Source of the DNA: Tenacibaculum dicentrarchi
GTDB taxonomy: Bacteria > Bacteroidota > Bacteroidia > Flavobacteriales > Flavobacteriaceae
NCBI RefSeq assembly: GCF_900239345.1
Contig: NZ_OESZ01000001.1
Span: 558,001-622,000 of the forward strand
Length of the DNA: 64,000 nt
Direction of reading: 5' to 3'
Numbering within the stretch: the first letter of the stretch is position 1; every line of letters begins with the position of its first letter. The position numbers and the translations under genes were made by a program. This document shows, one piece after another, positions 52,532 through 61,628 of the stretch. The notes below the pieces were generated by a model, which made no database searches, was not told the DNA's origin, and saw nothing but the letters and a program-made list of their open reading frames with translations.

Positions 52532-52969
52532 ATGAGTACATCAAAAAAATTAACTTTTTTAGCATCTAAAGAAATGAGTAAAAGTGAGGGAGCAATTTTT
52601 ATCGATATGGGGATTTCTGCAGGTTTTCCATCTCCTATTGATGATTTTAAAGAAACTCGTATTTCATTAGATGAAGAGTTAATAAAAAATAAAGAAACTA
52701 CTTTTTTTGCTAAAGTTAGCGGACAATCAATGATTGGTGCAGGTTTAGATGATAATGATTTATTAGTAATTGATAGAAGTATTCCGCCAACAAATAATAA
52801 AATAGCAGTTTGTTTTTTAGATGGAGAGTTTACTGTAAAAAGATTAAGAGTTACTGAAGATGAAGTTTGGTTACAACCCGAAAATCCTGATTATCCTGTA
52901 ATTAAAATTACAGAAGAAAATAATTTTATTATTTGGGGAATTGTAACAAGTGTTATAAAAAAAGTGTAA
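52532..52969 (+). CDS. umuD: LexA/UmuD-type S24 peptidase
   Basis: This 145-residue protein has no DNA-binding domain, so it is UmuD-like rather than LexA-like. The self-cleavage site is Ala30-Gly31 in GISAGFPSP, the catalytic serine is Ser66 in SGQSMIGAG, and the lysine is Lys103 in FTVKRLR. After RecA-stimulated cleavage such proteins join UmuC in error-prone polymerase V. No umuC gene follows: a terminator and the convergent bacilliredoxin gene come next. A stand-alone role is therefore possible. Confidence 0.9.
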   Translation: MSTSKKLTFLASKEMSKSEGAIFIDMGISAGFPSPIDDFKETRISLDEELIKNKETTFFAKVSGQSMIGAGLDDNDLLVIDRSIPPTNNKIAVCFLDGEFTVKRLRVTEDEVWLQPENPDYPVIKITEENNFIIWGIVTSVIKKV

Positions 52970-52977
52970 TAAAATAA

Positions 52978-53004
52978 AAATCCAGCAAATTTGCTGGATT
53001 TCTA
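52978..53004. terminator. bidirectional terminator, perfect 24-bp palindrome
   Basis: AAATCCAGCAAATTTGCTGGATTT, between the convergent UmuD-like and bacilliredoxin genes. Confidence 0.82.
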
Positions 53005-53025
53005 TTTTATATCATCAATTTATGA

Positions 53026-53436
53026 CTAACAAAATTCATCATAAGCTGCTGCTAAATTCTGAGCAATAGCTTGAGCTGAATGACCTTCAATATGGTGACG
53101 CTCTAAAATATGAACTAAATTACCATCTTTAAATAAAGCAATTGCTGGAGATGATGGAGGAAAAGGAACCATGTGTTCTCTAGCTCTAGCAGTAGATTCT
53201 TTTTCTACACCTGCAAAAACAGTAGTTAAGTTTGTAGGTGTTTTTTCTGCACCTAAAGAAGCAATAGCTCCTGGTCTTGCAGTACCTGCTGCACAACCGC
53301 AAACAGAGTTTACCATTACTAAAGTTGTTCCTTCTTTTGCTAATGCAGTATCAACATCTTGAGCAGTATATAAAGCGTCAAAACCAGCATCGATTAATTG
53401 ATCACGCATCGGTTTTACTAATTCTTCTGGGTACAT
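53026..53436 (-). CDS. BrxA/BrxB family bacilliredoxin
   Basis: This 136-residue thioredoxin-like protein carries the Cys46-Gly-Cys48 active site in NSVCGCAAG. Bacilliredoxins remove bacillithiol from mixed disulfides under oxidative stress. The closing segment LFKDGNLVHILERHHIEGHSA is the family signature. It is monocistronic with its own -7 element. Confidence 0.94.
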   Translation of the reverse strand: MYPEELVKPMRDQLIDAGFDALYTAQDVDTALAKEGTTLVMVNSVCGCAAGTARPGAIASLGAEKTPTNLTTVFAGVEKESTARAREHMVPFPPSSPAIALFKDGNLVHILERHHIEGHSAQAIAQNLAAAYDEFC

Positions 53437-53461
53437 ATTTTTTGTATTAAATAGTTCATTG

Positions 53462-53469
53462 CAAAGATA
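53462..53469 (-). promoter_or_regulatory. -7 element of the bacilliredoxin gene
   Basis: TATCTTTG on the minus strand, 25 nt before the start codon. Confidence 0.6.
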
Positions 53470-53528
53470 CTTTATTTAAAAACAAGAATCAAACCAAAAC
53501 AATTGATGCTTTTTTAGAGGTATTTTAT

Positions 53529-53626
53529 TTTAGCCCCGATTGAAGCAATTGTTTGAGCTCTTTTTTGTTTTTTTTCTTCAAAAAAATAAAAAAAGCGAGT
53601 GCGCAAAGCGGGAAATAGCTTCAAAA
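53529..53626 (+). ncRNA. structured repeat copy F (Flavo-1-like RNA motif)
   Basis: Plus-strand copy between the divergent bacilliredoxin and DjlA-like genes. In the T/A arm T6-G faces T-A7, so the pair is G-U here, intermediate between G-C of copy A and A-U of copy D. GAGCTCT is matched with AAGCGAG as in copies A, B and G. Confidence 0.65.
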
Positions 53627-53711
53627 TATCTTAAATAATTATTTAAAAAGAAATAATTATTTAAAAATGGTATTAATAGTATATTTACATCTTTTAAAAA
53701 TAAAAAATAAA

Positions 53712-54467
53712 ATGGGGAAGTTTGCAAAATGGCTTGGTGCTGGTGTAGGATTTACAATGGGAGGTCCAATAGGAGCAATTATCGGATATGCTATCGGAAC
53801 TTTTATTGATGGTGTTTCTATTAAAGATTTTACCAAAGAACAACAAGAATATCAACAAAATACAGCACAGCAAAAAAGAGGTCGTGCTACTTCTGGCGAT
53901 TTTGAAATAACATTACTAATTTTAGCATCGGTAGTTATTAAAGCTGATGGAAGGGTAGACCAACGAGAATTAGATTTTGTGCACTTGCATTTTGTAGAAA
54001 TGTATGGTAAAGAACGTGCAAATCATGCTTTTAAATTGTTTGGAGGCATTATTAAAAAAGAAATTTCAACACGACAAGTTTGTATGCAAATTCGTCAGCA
54101 TATGTCACATGCTTCTCGTTTACAGTTGCTACACTTTTTATTCGGAATCGCTAAATCTGACGGACAAGTAACAGCACTTGAAGAACAAGAAATAAGAAAG
54201 ATTTCAGGGTATTTATATATCAATCAACATGATTATGTATCAATAAAAGCGATGTTTTATGAAGAAGTTGATAGCGCTTATAAAATTTTAGAAATTACAA
54301 AATCAGCTACTGATAATGAGCTAAAAAAAGCATATCGAAAAATGGCTAAAAAATATCATCCAGATAAATTAGAAGGTTTAGGAAAAGCTCATAAAGAAGG
54401 AGCTAATCAGAAATTTCAGCAAATTCAAGGAGCATACGAACAGATAAAAAAAGAAAGAGGGCTTTAA
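53712..54467 (+). CDS. DjlA-like protein: glycine-rich N-terminus, TerB and J domains
   Basis: This 251-residue co-chaperone-like protein begins with a Gly-rich amphipathic or membrane-associating segment (about 5-35, LGAGVGFTMGGPIGAIIGYAIG). A TerB-like helical domain (about 65-170) and a C-terminal J domain (about 185-250) with His-Pro-Asp in KYHPDK follow. The order matches DjlA, which stimulates DnaK at the membrane. I start at ATG 53712; the longer frame adds an unlikely hydrophobic piece. Confidence 0.9.
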   Translation: MGKFAKWLGAGVGFTMGGPIGAIIGYAIGTFIDGVSIKDFTKEQQEYQQNTAQQKRGRATSGDFEITLLILASVVIKADGRVDQRELDFVHLHFVEMYGKERANHAFKLFGGIIKKEISTRQVCMQIRQHMSHASRLQLLHFLFGIAKSDGQVTALEEQEIRKISGYLYINQHDYVSIKAMFYEEVDSAYKILEITKSATDNELKKAYRKMAKKYHPDKLEGLGKAHKEGANQKFQQIQGAYEQIKKERGL

Positions 54468-54556
54468 TTTTAAAAAACAATGCCTTTTTTAAGTGTCAAC
54501 TACTACAATTACAAGAAAATACGTAATTTCGCGAAATTAATAAATACAAAGAAAAA

Positions 54557-57500
54557 ATGAGTACGAAGTTTACTGAATACAAAGGGCTTAACTTGCCAAA
54601 TGTTGCGAATGAAATCCTAGATTATTGGAAAGAAAACAACATTTTTGAAAAAAGTATAACTACGCGTGATGAAAATAAACCGTTTATCTTTTTCGAAGGA
54701 CCTCCTTCGGCAAATGGTTTACCAGGTATTCATCATGCAATGGGACGTACCATTAAAGATATTTTTTGCCGTTATAAAACTTTAAAAGGTTTTCAGGTAA
54801 AGCGTAAAGCTGGTTGGGATACCCATGGTTTACCTGTTGAATTAGGGGTAGAAAAAGAGTTAGGAATTACCAAAGAAGATATCGGAACTAAAATTACGGT
54901 AGAAGAATACAATATTGCTTGTAAAAAAGCAGTAATGAAATATACTGATATTTGGAATACGCTTACCGAAAAAATGGGTTATTGGGTAGATATGGAAGAT
55001 CCGTATGTAACTTATAAACCAAAATATATGGAAACTGTTTGGTGGTTGTTAAAGCAAATCTATAATAAAGATTTGATGTATAAAGGATATACCATTCAGC
55101 CATATTCACCAAAAGCAGGAACAGGTTTAAGTTCTCATGAAGTAAATCAGCCAGGAGCATATCAAGATGTTACTGATACAACTGTAGTTGCACAGTTTAA
55201 AGCAGTTACTGAAACTTTACCAAGTATTTTACAAAATGGAAGTGATGTTCATATTTTAGCTTGGACAACAACTCCTTGGACATTACCAAGTAATACGGCA
55301 TTAACAGTAGGTCCTAAAATTGATTATGTTTTAGTAAAAACATTCAATCAATACACATTTGAGCCTACACAAGTAATTTTAGGAAAACCTTTAGTAGGAA
55401 AACAATTTGCAGGTAAAAAGTTTAAAGCTGTTGAAAGCGAAGCTGATTTAGCAACGTATAAAGCTGAAGATAAACAAATCCCTTATTTAATAATTGCTGA
55501 ATGTAAAGGTGCCGATTTAGTTGGTACTAAATACGAGCAATTATTACCATATACATTACCACATGATAATCCTGAAGAAGCTTTTAGAGTAATTCCTGGA
55601 GATTTTGTAACTACTGAAGATGGTACAGGAATTGTACATACAGCACCAACTTTTGGAGCAGATGATGCTTTAGTTTGTAAAGATGCAGGTGTGCCACCAA
55701 TGTTGGTTAAAGATGTAAATGATAATTTAGTTCCTTTAGTTGATTTACAAGGTAAGTTTACCAAAGAAATGGGTGAGTTTGCTGGTATGTATGTTAAAAA
55801 TGAATATTATGCTGATGGTGAAGCACCTGAAAAATCAGTAGATGTACAAATTGCCATCAAATTAAAAGAAGAAAATAAAGCCTTTAAGGTTGAAAAATAT
55901 GTCCATAGTTATCCACATTGTTGGAGAACTGATAAGCCTATTTTATATTATCCGTTAGATTCTTGGTTTATAAAAGTAACAGACGTTAAAGAACGTATGC
56001 ACTCTTTAAATGAAGAAGTTAATTGGAAACCAGAATCAACAGGAACAGGTCGTTTTGGAAATTGGTTGAAAAATGCCAATGATTGGAATTTATCTCGTTC
56101 TCGTTTTTGGGGGATTCCTTTACCTGTTTGGAGAACTGAGGATGGTAAAGAAACCAAAATAGTAGGTTCTGTAGCAGAGCTTAAAGAAGAAATGGCACTT
56201 GCTGTAAAAGCGGGTGTAATGACCGAAGATATTTTTGCTGATTTTGTTTCAGGAGATATGTCTGATGAAAATTATGATACTATTGATTTACATAAAAATG
56301 TAGTTGATAAAATCACATTAATATCTGCTTCGGGTGAACCAATGCAACGTGAATCTGATTTAATTGATGTTTGGTTCGATTCAGGTTCTATGCCGTATGC
56401 ACAATGGCATTATCCGTTTGAAAATAAAGAAATAGTAGAAGAAGGTTGGAAAACTGCCGACTTTATTGCCGAAGGAGTTGACCAAACTCGTGGATGGTTT
56501 TATACTTTACACGCTATCGCAACGATGGTTTTTGATGATAAAGCGTATAAAAATGTAGTGTCTAACGGATTAGTGTTAGATAAAAACGGACAAAAAATGT
56601 CTAAGCGTTTAGGAAATGGTGTTGACCCATTTACTACCTTAGATAAATATGGTCCTGATGCTACACGCTGGTACATGATTTCAAACGCAAATCCTTGGGA
56701 TAATTTAAAGTTTGATTTAGATGGAATTACCGAAGTTAGTAGAAAGTTCTTCGGAACATTATATAACACATATTCTTTCTTTAGTTTATACGCTAATTTA
56801 GATAACTTCAATTATAGTGAAGCTGAAGTACCATTAGCTGAAAGACCAGAAATTGACCGTTGGGTTTTATCAGAATTAAATACACTTATCCAAAAAGTAG
56901 ATGTATTTTATGCTGAATACGAACCAACAAAAGCAACAAGAGCAATTTCTGATTTTGTACAAGACCATTTAAGTAACTGGTATGTACGTTTATGTAGAAG
57001 ACGTTTCTGGAAAGGTGAGTATGCACAAGATAAAATATCTGCATATCAAACTTTATATACTTGTATGCTTACGGTGGCTAAATTAGCATCGCCAGTAGCG
57101 CCTTTCTTTATGGATAAATTATATAAAGATTTAGTAAGCACTACGAATGCTGAAGGTTTTGAAAGTGTACATTTAGCAGAATTTCCTGTATATAATGAAG
57201 CTTTAATTGATAAATCATTAGAGCGTCAAATGGAAAATGCACAAACTATTTCTTCTTTAGTTTTATCATTAAGAGCAAAAGAAAAAATAAAAGTACGTCA
57301 GCCATTACAAAAAATAATGATTCCTGTTTTAGATGCTACTCAAAAAGAAGAGATTTTAGCAGTTGCTGATTTAATAAAATCAGAAGTAAATGTGAAAGAA
57401 ATTGAACTTTTAGATGATGCTTCAGGTATATTAGTGAAACAAATTAAACCAAATTTTAAAGCTTTAGGTCCAAAATTTGGAAAAAATATGAAGTTAATTG

Positions 57501-57955
57501 CAGGGAAAATTAAACAATTTACCCAAGATGATATCATCAAAATTGAAAGAGAAGGAAGCATTTTAGTAGAAGTTAATGGTGAAAATATTAGCTTAGAAAC
57601 TGCAGATGTCGAAATTTCATCAAAAGATATTGAAGGCTGGTTAGTGGCAAATGCCGATGGTTTAACCGTAGCATTAGATGTTACCATTAACGAAAAATTA
57701 CGCAAAGAAGGAGTTGCTAGAGAATTAATCAATAGAATTCAAAATGGGCGTAAAGAAAATGGGTTAGAAGTTACCGATAAAATTAAATTAAGTATCTTAA
57801 AAACAGCTGATTTAGAAGTATCTGTAACTGAAAATGAAAATTATATAAAGGCAGAAACATTAACGAATGAACTGATTTTTGTAGACGAATTAATCGGTGG
57901 TACAGAAATTGAGTTTGATGCCATAAAAAGTAGCATGTTAATCGAAAAAGCATAA
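54557..57955 (+). CDS. ileS: isoleucyl-tRNA synthetase, long form
   Basis: This 1132-residue class I synthetase charges tRNA-Ile. The HIGH motif is HHAMG at residues 59-63, the KMSKR motif is at about 680-684, and the editing domain (HILAWTTTPWTLPSNTAL) removes Val-tRNA. WFDSGSMPYAQWHYPF and EGVDQTRGWFYTLH fit. Length and C-terminus match the longer, eukaryote-like branch that in other bacteria is associated with mupirocin tolerance; that phenotype is inferred. dksA follows 26 nt later. Confidence 0.97.
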   Translation: MSTKFTEYKGLNLPNVANEILDYWKENNIFEKSITTRDENKPFIFFEGPPSANGLPGIHHAMGRTIKDIFCRYKTLKGFQVKRKAGWDTHGLPVELGVEKELGITKEDIGTKITVEEYNIACKKAVMKYTDIWNTLTEKMGYWVDMEDPYVTYKPKYMETVWWLLKQIYNKDLMYKGYTIQPYSPKAGTGLSSHEVNQPGAYQDVTDTTVVAQFKAVTETLPSILQNGSDVHILAWTTTPWTLPSNTALTVGPKIDYVLVKTFNQYTFEPTQVILGKPLVGKQFAGKKFKAVESEADLATYKAEDKQIPYLIIAECKGADLVGTKYEQLLPYTLPHDNPEEAFRVIPGDFVTTEDGTGIVHTAPTFGADDALVCKDAGVPPMLVKDVNDNLVPLVDLQGKFTKEMGEFAGMYVKNEYYADGEAPEKSVDVQIAIKLKEENKAFKVEKYVHSYPHCWRTDKPILYYPLDSWFIKVTDVKERMHSLNEEVNWKPESTGTGRFGNWLKNANDWNLSRSRFWGIPLPVWRTEDGKETKIVGSVAELKEEMALAVKAGVMTEDIFADFVSGDMSDENYDTIDLHKNVVDKITLISASGEPMQRESDLIDVWFDSGSMPYAQWHYPFENKEIVEEGWKTADFIAEGVDQTRGWFYTLHAIATMVFDDKAYKNVVSNGLVLDKNGQKMSKRLGNGVDPFTTLDKYGPDATRWYMISNANPWDNLKFDLDGITEVSRKFFGTLYNTYSFFSLYANLDNFNYSEAEVPLAERPEIDRWVLSELNTLIQKVDVFYAEYEPTKATRAISDFVQDHLSNWYVRLCRRRFWKGEYAQDKISAYQTLYTCMLTVAKLASPVAPFFMDKLYKDLVSTTNAEGFESVHLAEFPVYNEALIDKSLERQMENAQTISSLVLSLRAKEKIKVRQPLQKIMIPVLDATQKEEILAVADLIKSEVNVKEIELLDDASGILVKQIKPNFKALGPKFGKNMKLIAGKIKQFTQDDIIKIEREGSILVEVNGENISLETADVEISSKDIEGWLVANADGLTVALDVTINEKLRKEGVARELINRIQNGRKENGLEVTDKIKLSILKTADLEVSVTENENYIKAETLTNELIFVDELIGGTEIEFDAIKSSMLIEKA

Positions 57956-57981
57956 AACTATAATATAAAAACATAAAAGTT

Positions 57982-58359
57982 ATGAAAGATGTTAATATAA
58001 GATATTCCGATAGTGATTTAGAAGAGTTTAAAACTATTATTTTAAAAAAAATTAAGCATGCTGAAGAAGATTTATTATTGATACAATCTTCTTACAAAAA
58101 TGGTTCTGATAATGGTACAGAAGACACTTCTCCAACATTTAGATCGTTTGAAGAAGGATCAGATACTATGGCAAAAGAAGCAAATATGCAATTAGCAATT
58201 CGTCAAGAAAAATTTCTTCGCGATTTGAAAAATGCTTTAATTCGTATTCAAAATAAAACATACGGAGTTTGTAGGGTTACAGGTAAGTTAATTCAAAAAG
58301 AACGTTTAAAATTAGTGCCACACGCAACCTTAAGTATTGCAGCAAAACGCAAACAATAA
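57982..58359 (+). CDS. TraR/DksA family protein with degenerate zinc finger
   Basis: This 125-residue protein has a coiled-coil of about 80 residues followed by a DksA-type C-terminus, YGVCRVTGKLIQKERLKLVPHATL. Classical DksA has four cysteines in two CxxC pairs; here only one remains (the C of YGVC), with Thr and Ala or Leu at the others, so zinc binding is unlikely. DksA-type proteins bind the RNA polymerase secondary channel and adjust stringent transcription. It is in an operon with ileS, and a strong terminator follows. Confidence 0.9.
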   Translation: MKDVNIRYSDSDLEEFKTIILKKIKHAEEDLLLIQSSYKNGSDNGTEDTSPTFRSFEEGSDTMAKEANMQLAIRQEKFLRDLKNALIRIQNKTYGVCRVTGKLIQKERLKLVPHATLSIAAKRKQ

Positions 58360-58388
58360 TTAATAGAATAATAAAGTAATTACACTTA

Positions 58389-58428
58389 AAAACTGTTTAA
58401 TGCCATTGTGGTATTAAACAGTTTTTTT
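58389..58428 (+). terminator. strong terminator after dksA
   Basis: A 17-bp stem (58389-58405 with 58409-58425, one G-U pair), TTG loop, and a run of seven T residues. It ends only 18 nt before the next start codon. Confidence 0.92.
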
Positions 58429-58446
58429 AAATATCCCCCAAAAATA

Positions 58447-59922
58447 ATGTCTCCAGAAAAAAAGACAATTAAAGGTCGTATAAATTTTATTTATATGCCT
58501 TTTATAATAGCATGTTTATCTATTACAAGTAATAGCTTTAGCCAAACAGATTTAGATTCCGATAATGATGGTATTTTAGATTCCGAAGAATGTGGGTTTA
58601 ATATCTGTGCTCAACCAATTATAAATGGTGGTTTTGAAAAACCAATTAGAGCTGTATCTACTTACAATTTTATTAAAGAAAATCAGGTTGCTGGTTGGGA
58701 AACTACCGCTTCAGATAATGAAATTGAAATTTGGAATGGTCCTTTAGAAAATGTAAATGCCATAGAAGGAAATCAATTTGCGGAGTTAAATGCCAATGAA
58801 GAATCAACATTATTTCAAAAATTATGCTTAAGTCCAGGCACGAAAATAAAGTGGTCTGTTAAACATAGAGGTCGAAGAGGTGTCGATGTTGCTGAAGTTA
58901 GAATAGGAGCTTCATTAAGTAGTTTAGAATTTCAAAAAACCATGTCTGATGGTAAATCGGCTTGGGTTACATATGAAGGTGAATATATCGTACCACTAAA
59001 TCAAACCGAAACTATATTTGCTTTTAAATCAGTATCAAGTTCGGGGAATGATAAAACAGTCGGTAATTTAATTGATGATGTTCAAATTATCGTGCTTTCA
59101 AGTCCACCTTGTAGAGATACTGATAATGATGGAATACCAAATAATTTAGATTTAGACTCAGATGGCGATGGTTGTTTTGATGTTCTTGAAGCTGGTTTTT
59201 CAGACCCCGATAATGACGGTATTTTAGGTACAGGAATACCCGTAGAAAATGCTAATGGTTTGGTAACATCAGCACCTGATGGTTATACCAAACCTGCTAA
59301 TTTAGATAGTAATACGGCTAATGATTATCTGCAAGATATTCCTGTTATCGTTTTTAATAAAAAACTAAAAAACACTAGTGTTAAAATTGGTGAAACTGCA
59401 AGTTTTAGTTTTTCAGGTAATATAAATCAAGTAAATATTCAATGGCAAGTAAGTGAAGATAAAGGAAATTTATGGAACACTTTAATAGATGATTTAACCT
59501 ATTCAGGAACCAATACAACTCATTTATCAATAGCAAATGTAGCGGCAAGTTTTTCAGGAAATTTATACAGAGTACTTGTAAGCCCTAAAGCAAATATTTG
59601 TGCGAAACCCAACACGTCAAAAGCTACGTTATTGGTAGCAATACCAACAAAACCGATTAGTATATCAGATGGTTTTTCACCAAATAATGATGGTATAAAC
59701 GATATTTTTTCTATTAAAAATTTAGATACTTATTTAAACCATAGTTTAGAGATATTTAATCGATATGGCTATTTAGTTTTTAAAGGAACTATAAATTCAA
59801 GCCCTTGGGATGGTACCGATACCAAAGGAAATGTATTGCCTACAGGTGTTTATTTTTATCGAATAAAATTAAATGAATCTGGTAGCGAATTATTACAAGG
59901 ACGCATACATTTAAGAAAATAA
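58447..59922 (+). CDS. type IX secretion cargo with type B (CHU_C) sorting domain
   Basis: This 491-residue secreted protein has a signal peptide ending NSFSQ, then acidic DSDNDGILD thrombospondin-3-like calcium loops. A beta-sandwich region (about 60-215, GGFEKPIRA to DDVQIIVL) resembles carbohydrate-binding modules; a second calcium-loop block and an Ig-like domain (about 300-400) follow. The last 85 residues are the gliding-motility-associated C-terminal domain (DGFSPNNDGINDIFSI, WDGTDTKGN, GVYFYRIKL), the type IX export signal. The PorP/SprF gene follows 46 nt later. I chose ATG 58447; ATG 58495 is an alternative. Confidence 0.9.
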   Translation: MSPEKKTIKGRINFIYMPFIIACLSITSNSFSQTDLDSDNDGILDSEECGFNICAQPIINGGFEKPIRAVSTYNFIKENQVAGWETTASDNEIEIWNGPLENVNAIEGNQFAELNANEESTLFQKLCLSPGTKIKWSVKHRGRRGVDVAEVRIGASLSSLEFQKTMSDGKSAWVTYEGEYIVPLNQTETIFAFKSVSSSGNDKTVGNLIDDVQIIVLSSPPCRDTDNDGIPNNLDLDSDGDGCFDVLEAGFSDPDNDGILGTGIPVENANGLVTSAPDGYTKPANLDSNTANDYLQDIPVIVFNKKLKNTSVKIGETASFSFSGNINQVNIQWQVSEDKGNLWNTLIDDLTYSGTNTTHLSIANVAASFSGNLYRVLVSPKANICAKPNTSKATLLVAIPTKPISISDGFSPNNDGINDIFSIKNLDTYLNHSLEIFNRYGYLVFKGTINSSPWDGTDTKGNVLPTGVYFYRIKLNESGSELLQGRIHLRK

Positions 59923-59968
59923 GCAACACAACTTTAATAGATTTTCAATACAATTTTACGACACCATC

Positions 59969-60892
59969 ATGACTAAGAAATTATTTTTCATAATATTCTG
60001 TTGGGTAAGTTGCGCGGTAGCACAACAACGCCCTCAATTTTCACACTATATGTATAATTTAAGTATGCTAAACCCAGCATATTCTAATGCCGATAAAAGC
60101 CTTGTTGAATTTGGTGCATTTTACCGAAATCAATGGAACGGAATAACAGGTTCGCCTAAAACAGGGCTTCTTTTTGGACACGGAGCTTTAAATAAAAACT
60201 TTGAAGGAGGTTTTTCAATTTTATATGATAATATTGGAAATGATATACAAACAACCAATGCTACTGTAGATTTATCACATGTAATTAAGTTGCAAAAAGA
60301 ACTGCATTTATCAGTGGGGATTAAAACAGGAATTTCATCGTATAAAGCAGTTTTTAATACTTTAACTTTAGCATCGGGCTTGGCAAGTACTGACCCTTTA
60401 TTTAAAGAAAATATAAATATGGCAGACCTGGTGTTTGGCGCAGGATTATTTTTGTTTTCTAAAGAGTTTTATATCGGGCTATCAAGCCCTAACTTAATTA
60501 AAAGTGAACTTTATAAAAATACTCTACAAAGTGAAAGTAGCTTAGAAAATCATTATTACGCAACCGCTGGTTATGTACATGAAGTTCATCAAAATTTAAA
60601 AGTAAAACCATCTGTTTTAATAGCTTATTTAGAAAATGCACCTGTATCGGTAGATATAGCCGCCAATGTGTTAATAAACAATAAACTAGAATTAGGCTTG
60701 GGCTATAATTTTAGCAATAGTTTAAATGCGTTGTTTAAATTTAATGTTTCACAAAACATAGCTTTAGGATATTCATACGGTAAAATGTTTAATAGCCTAG
60801 GAAGTTTAAGTAATGGATCGCATGAATTTTTTATGCTTTATAACTTTAGAAAAGAAAGAAGTAGTCGTTGTTATTACAATCGTTTCTTTTAA
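59969..60892 (+). CDS. type IX secretion outer-membrane protein, PorP/SprF family
   Basis: This 307-residue beta-barrel protein has a signal peptide ending AVAQ, then the family opening QRPQFSHYMYNLSMLNPAYSNADKS. FYRNQWNGITGSPKTGLL and LGLGYNFSNSLNALFKF are further signatures. PorP/SprF proteins help deliver type B cargo through the type IX translocon; SprF is specific for the adhesin SprB. Adjacency to the cargo gene suggests a dedicated pair. The last residues (SSRCYYNRFF) are unusual. Confidence 0.92.
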   Translation: MTKKLFFIIFCWVSCAVAQQRPQFSHYMYNLSMLNPAYSNADKSLVEFGAFYRNQWNGITGSPKTGLLFGHGALNKNFEGGFSILYDNIGNDIQTTNATVDLSHVIKLQKELHLSVGIKTGISSYKAVFNTLTLASGLASTDPLFKENINMADLVFGAGLFLFSKEFYIGLSSPNLIKSELYKNTLQSESSLENHYYATAGYVHEVHQNLKVKPSVLIAYLENAPVSVDIAANVLINNKLELGLGYNFSNSLNALFKFNVSQNIALGYSYGKMFNSLGSLSNGSHEFFMLYNFRKERSSRCYYNRFF

Positions 60893-60909
60893 AGCAAAGC
60901 GAATAAAGC

Positions 60910-60941
60910 TTGTTAATTAACTAAGAATATGCTTATTTTTG
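60910..60941 (+). promoter_or_regulatory. promoter of lspA
   Basis: TTG at 60910-60912 and TATTTTTG at 60934-60941, spaced 21 nt, with a 19-nt leader. lspA thus has its own promoter, separate from ileS-dksA. Confidence 0.65.
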
Positions 60942-60960
60942 TTACTCTTAAATTAAAAAA

Positions 60961-61533
60961 ATGTCTAAAAAAACCATTGCAATAGTTACCGTAATTCTGG
61001 CAATCTTAATAGATCAAATTAGTAAAATATATGTTAAAACACATTTTCAACTTGGTGAAGAGGTAGTTGTTTTTGCCGATTGGTTTAAAATTCATTTTAC
61101 TGAAAATAATGGTATGGCTTGGGGCTTTGAATTTGGCGGTAGAGCAGGAAAATTATTTTTAACCTTGTTTAGGGTTGTTGCTGTTTCAGGAATTATATAT
61201 TGGTTATGGCAAACTATAAAAAAACAAGTGCATACGGCGGTAGTTATTGCTATTTCTTTGGTTTTAGCAGGCGCTATCGGAAATATTATTGACTCTGTTT
61301 TTTATGGGGTAATTTTCGATAGTTCATATCATAATGTAGCTAGCTTATTTTCAGATAAACCTTATGGTGAATTATTTCATGGTAAAGTAGTAGATATGCT
61401 TTATTTTCCGATGTATCAGGGTGAAAATTTCACTTTTTTTAACGCTATTTTTAACGGTGCCGATGCTTGGATTAGCATCGGTGTTGCCTTGTTGTTTTTG
61501 TTTAATAAACAGGCTTTTCCTAAAGAAGAATAG
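60961..61533 (+). CDS. lspA: lipoprotein signal peptidase
   Basis: This 190-residue inner-membrane aspartyl peptidase has four helices and cleaves prolipoprotein signal peptides. The catalytic aspartates are in GAIGNIIDS and FNGADAWIS; TENNGMAWGFEFG is the third motif. The loop with GKVVDMLYFPMY is longer than in E. coli, as usual in Bacteroidetes. Its many substrates would include the lipoproteins encoded in this window. Confidence 0.96.
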   Translation: MSKKTIAIVTVILAILIDQISKIYVKTHFQLGEEVVVFADWFKIHFTENNGMAWGFEFGGRAGKLFLTLFRVVAVSGIIYWLWQTIKKQVHTAVVIAISLVLAGAIGNIIDSVFYGVIFDSSYHNVASLFSDKPYGELFHGKVVDMLYFPMYQGENFTFFNAIFNGADAWISIGVALLFLFNKQAFPKEE

Positions 61534-61628
61534 TTTTAAAGTAACGGCTCTTATTTTGAATTGTATTTTTTTTAGCCGATATTTAAACAGGCTTTCAGGT
61601 TCTTTTATTATATTTATAAAAAAACAAA

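Noticed and set aside
61543..61600. Possible remnant of the MITE-like terminal repeat (ATTTAAACAGGCT) after lspA
   Set aside because: The match is about 13 bases in AT-rich sequence and there is no REPIN core beside it, so chance cannot be excluded.
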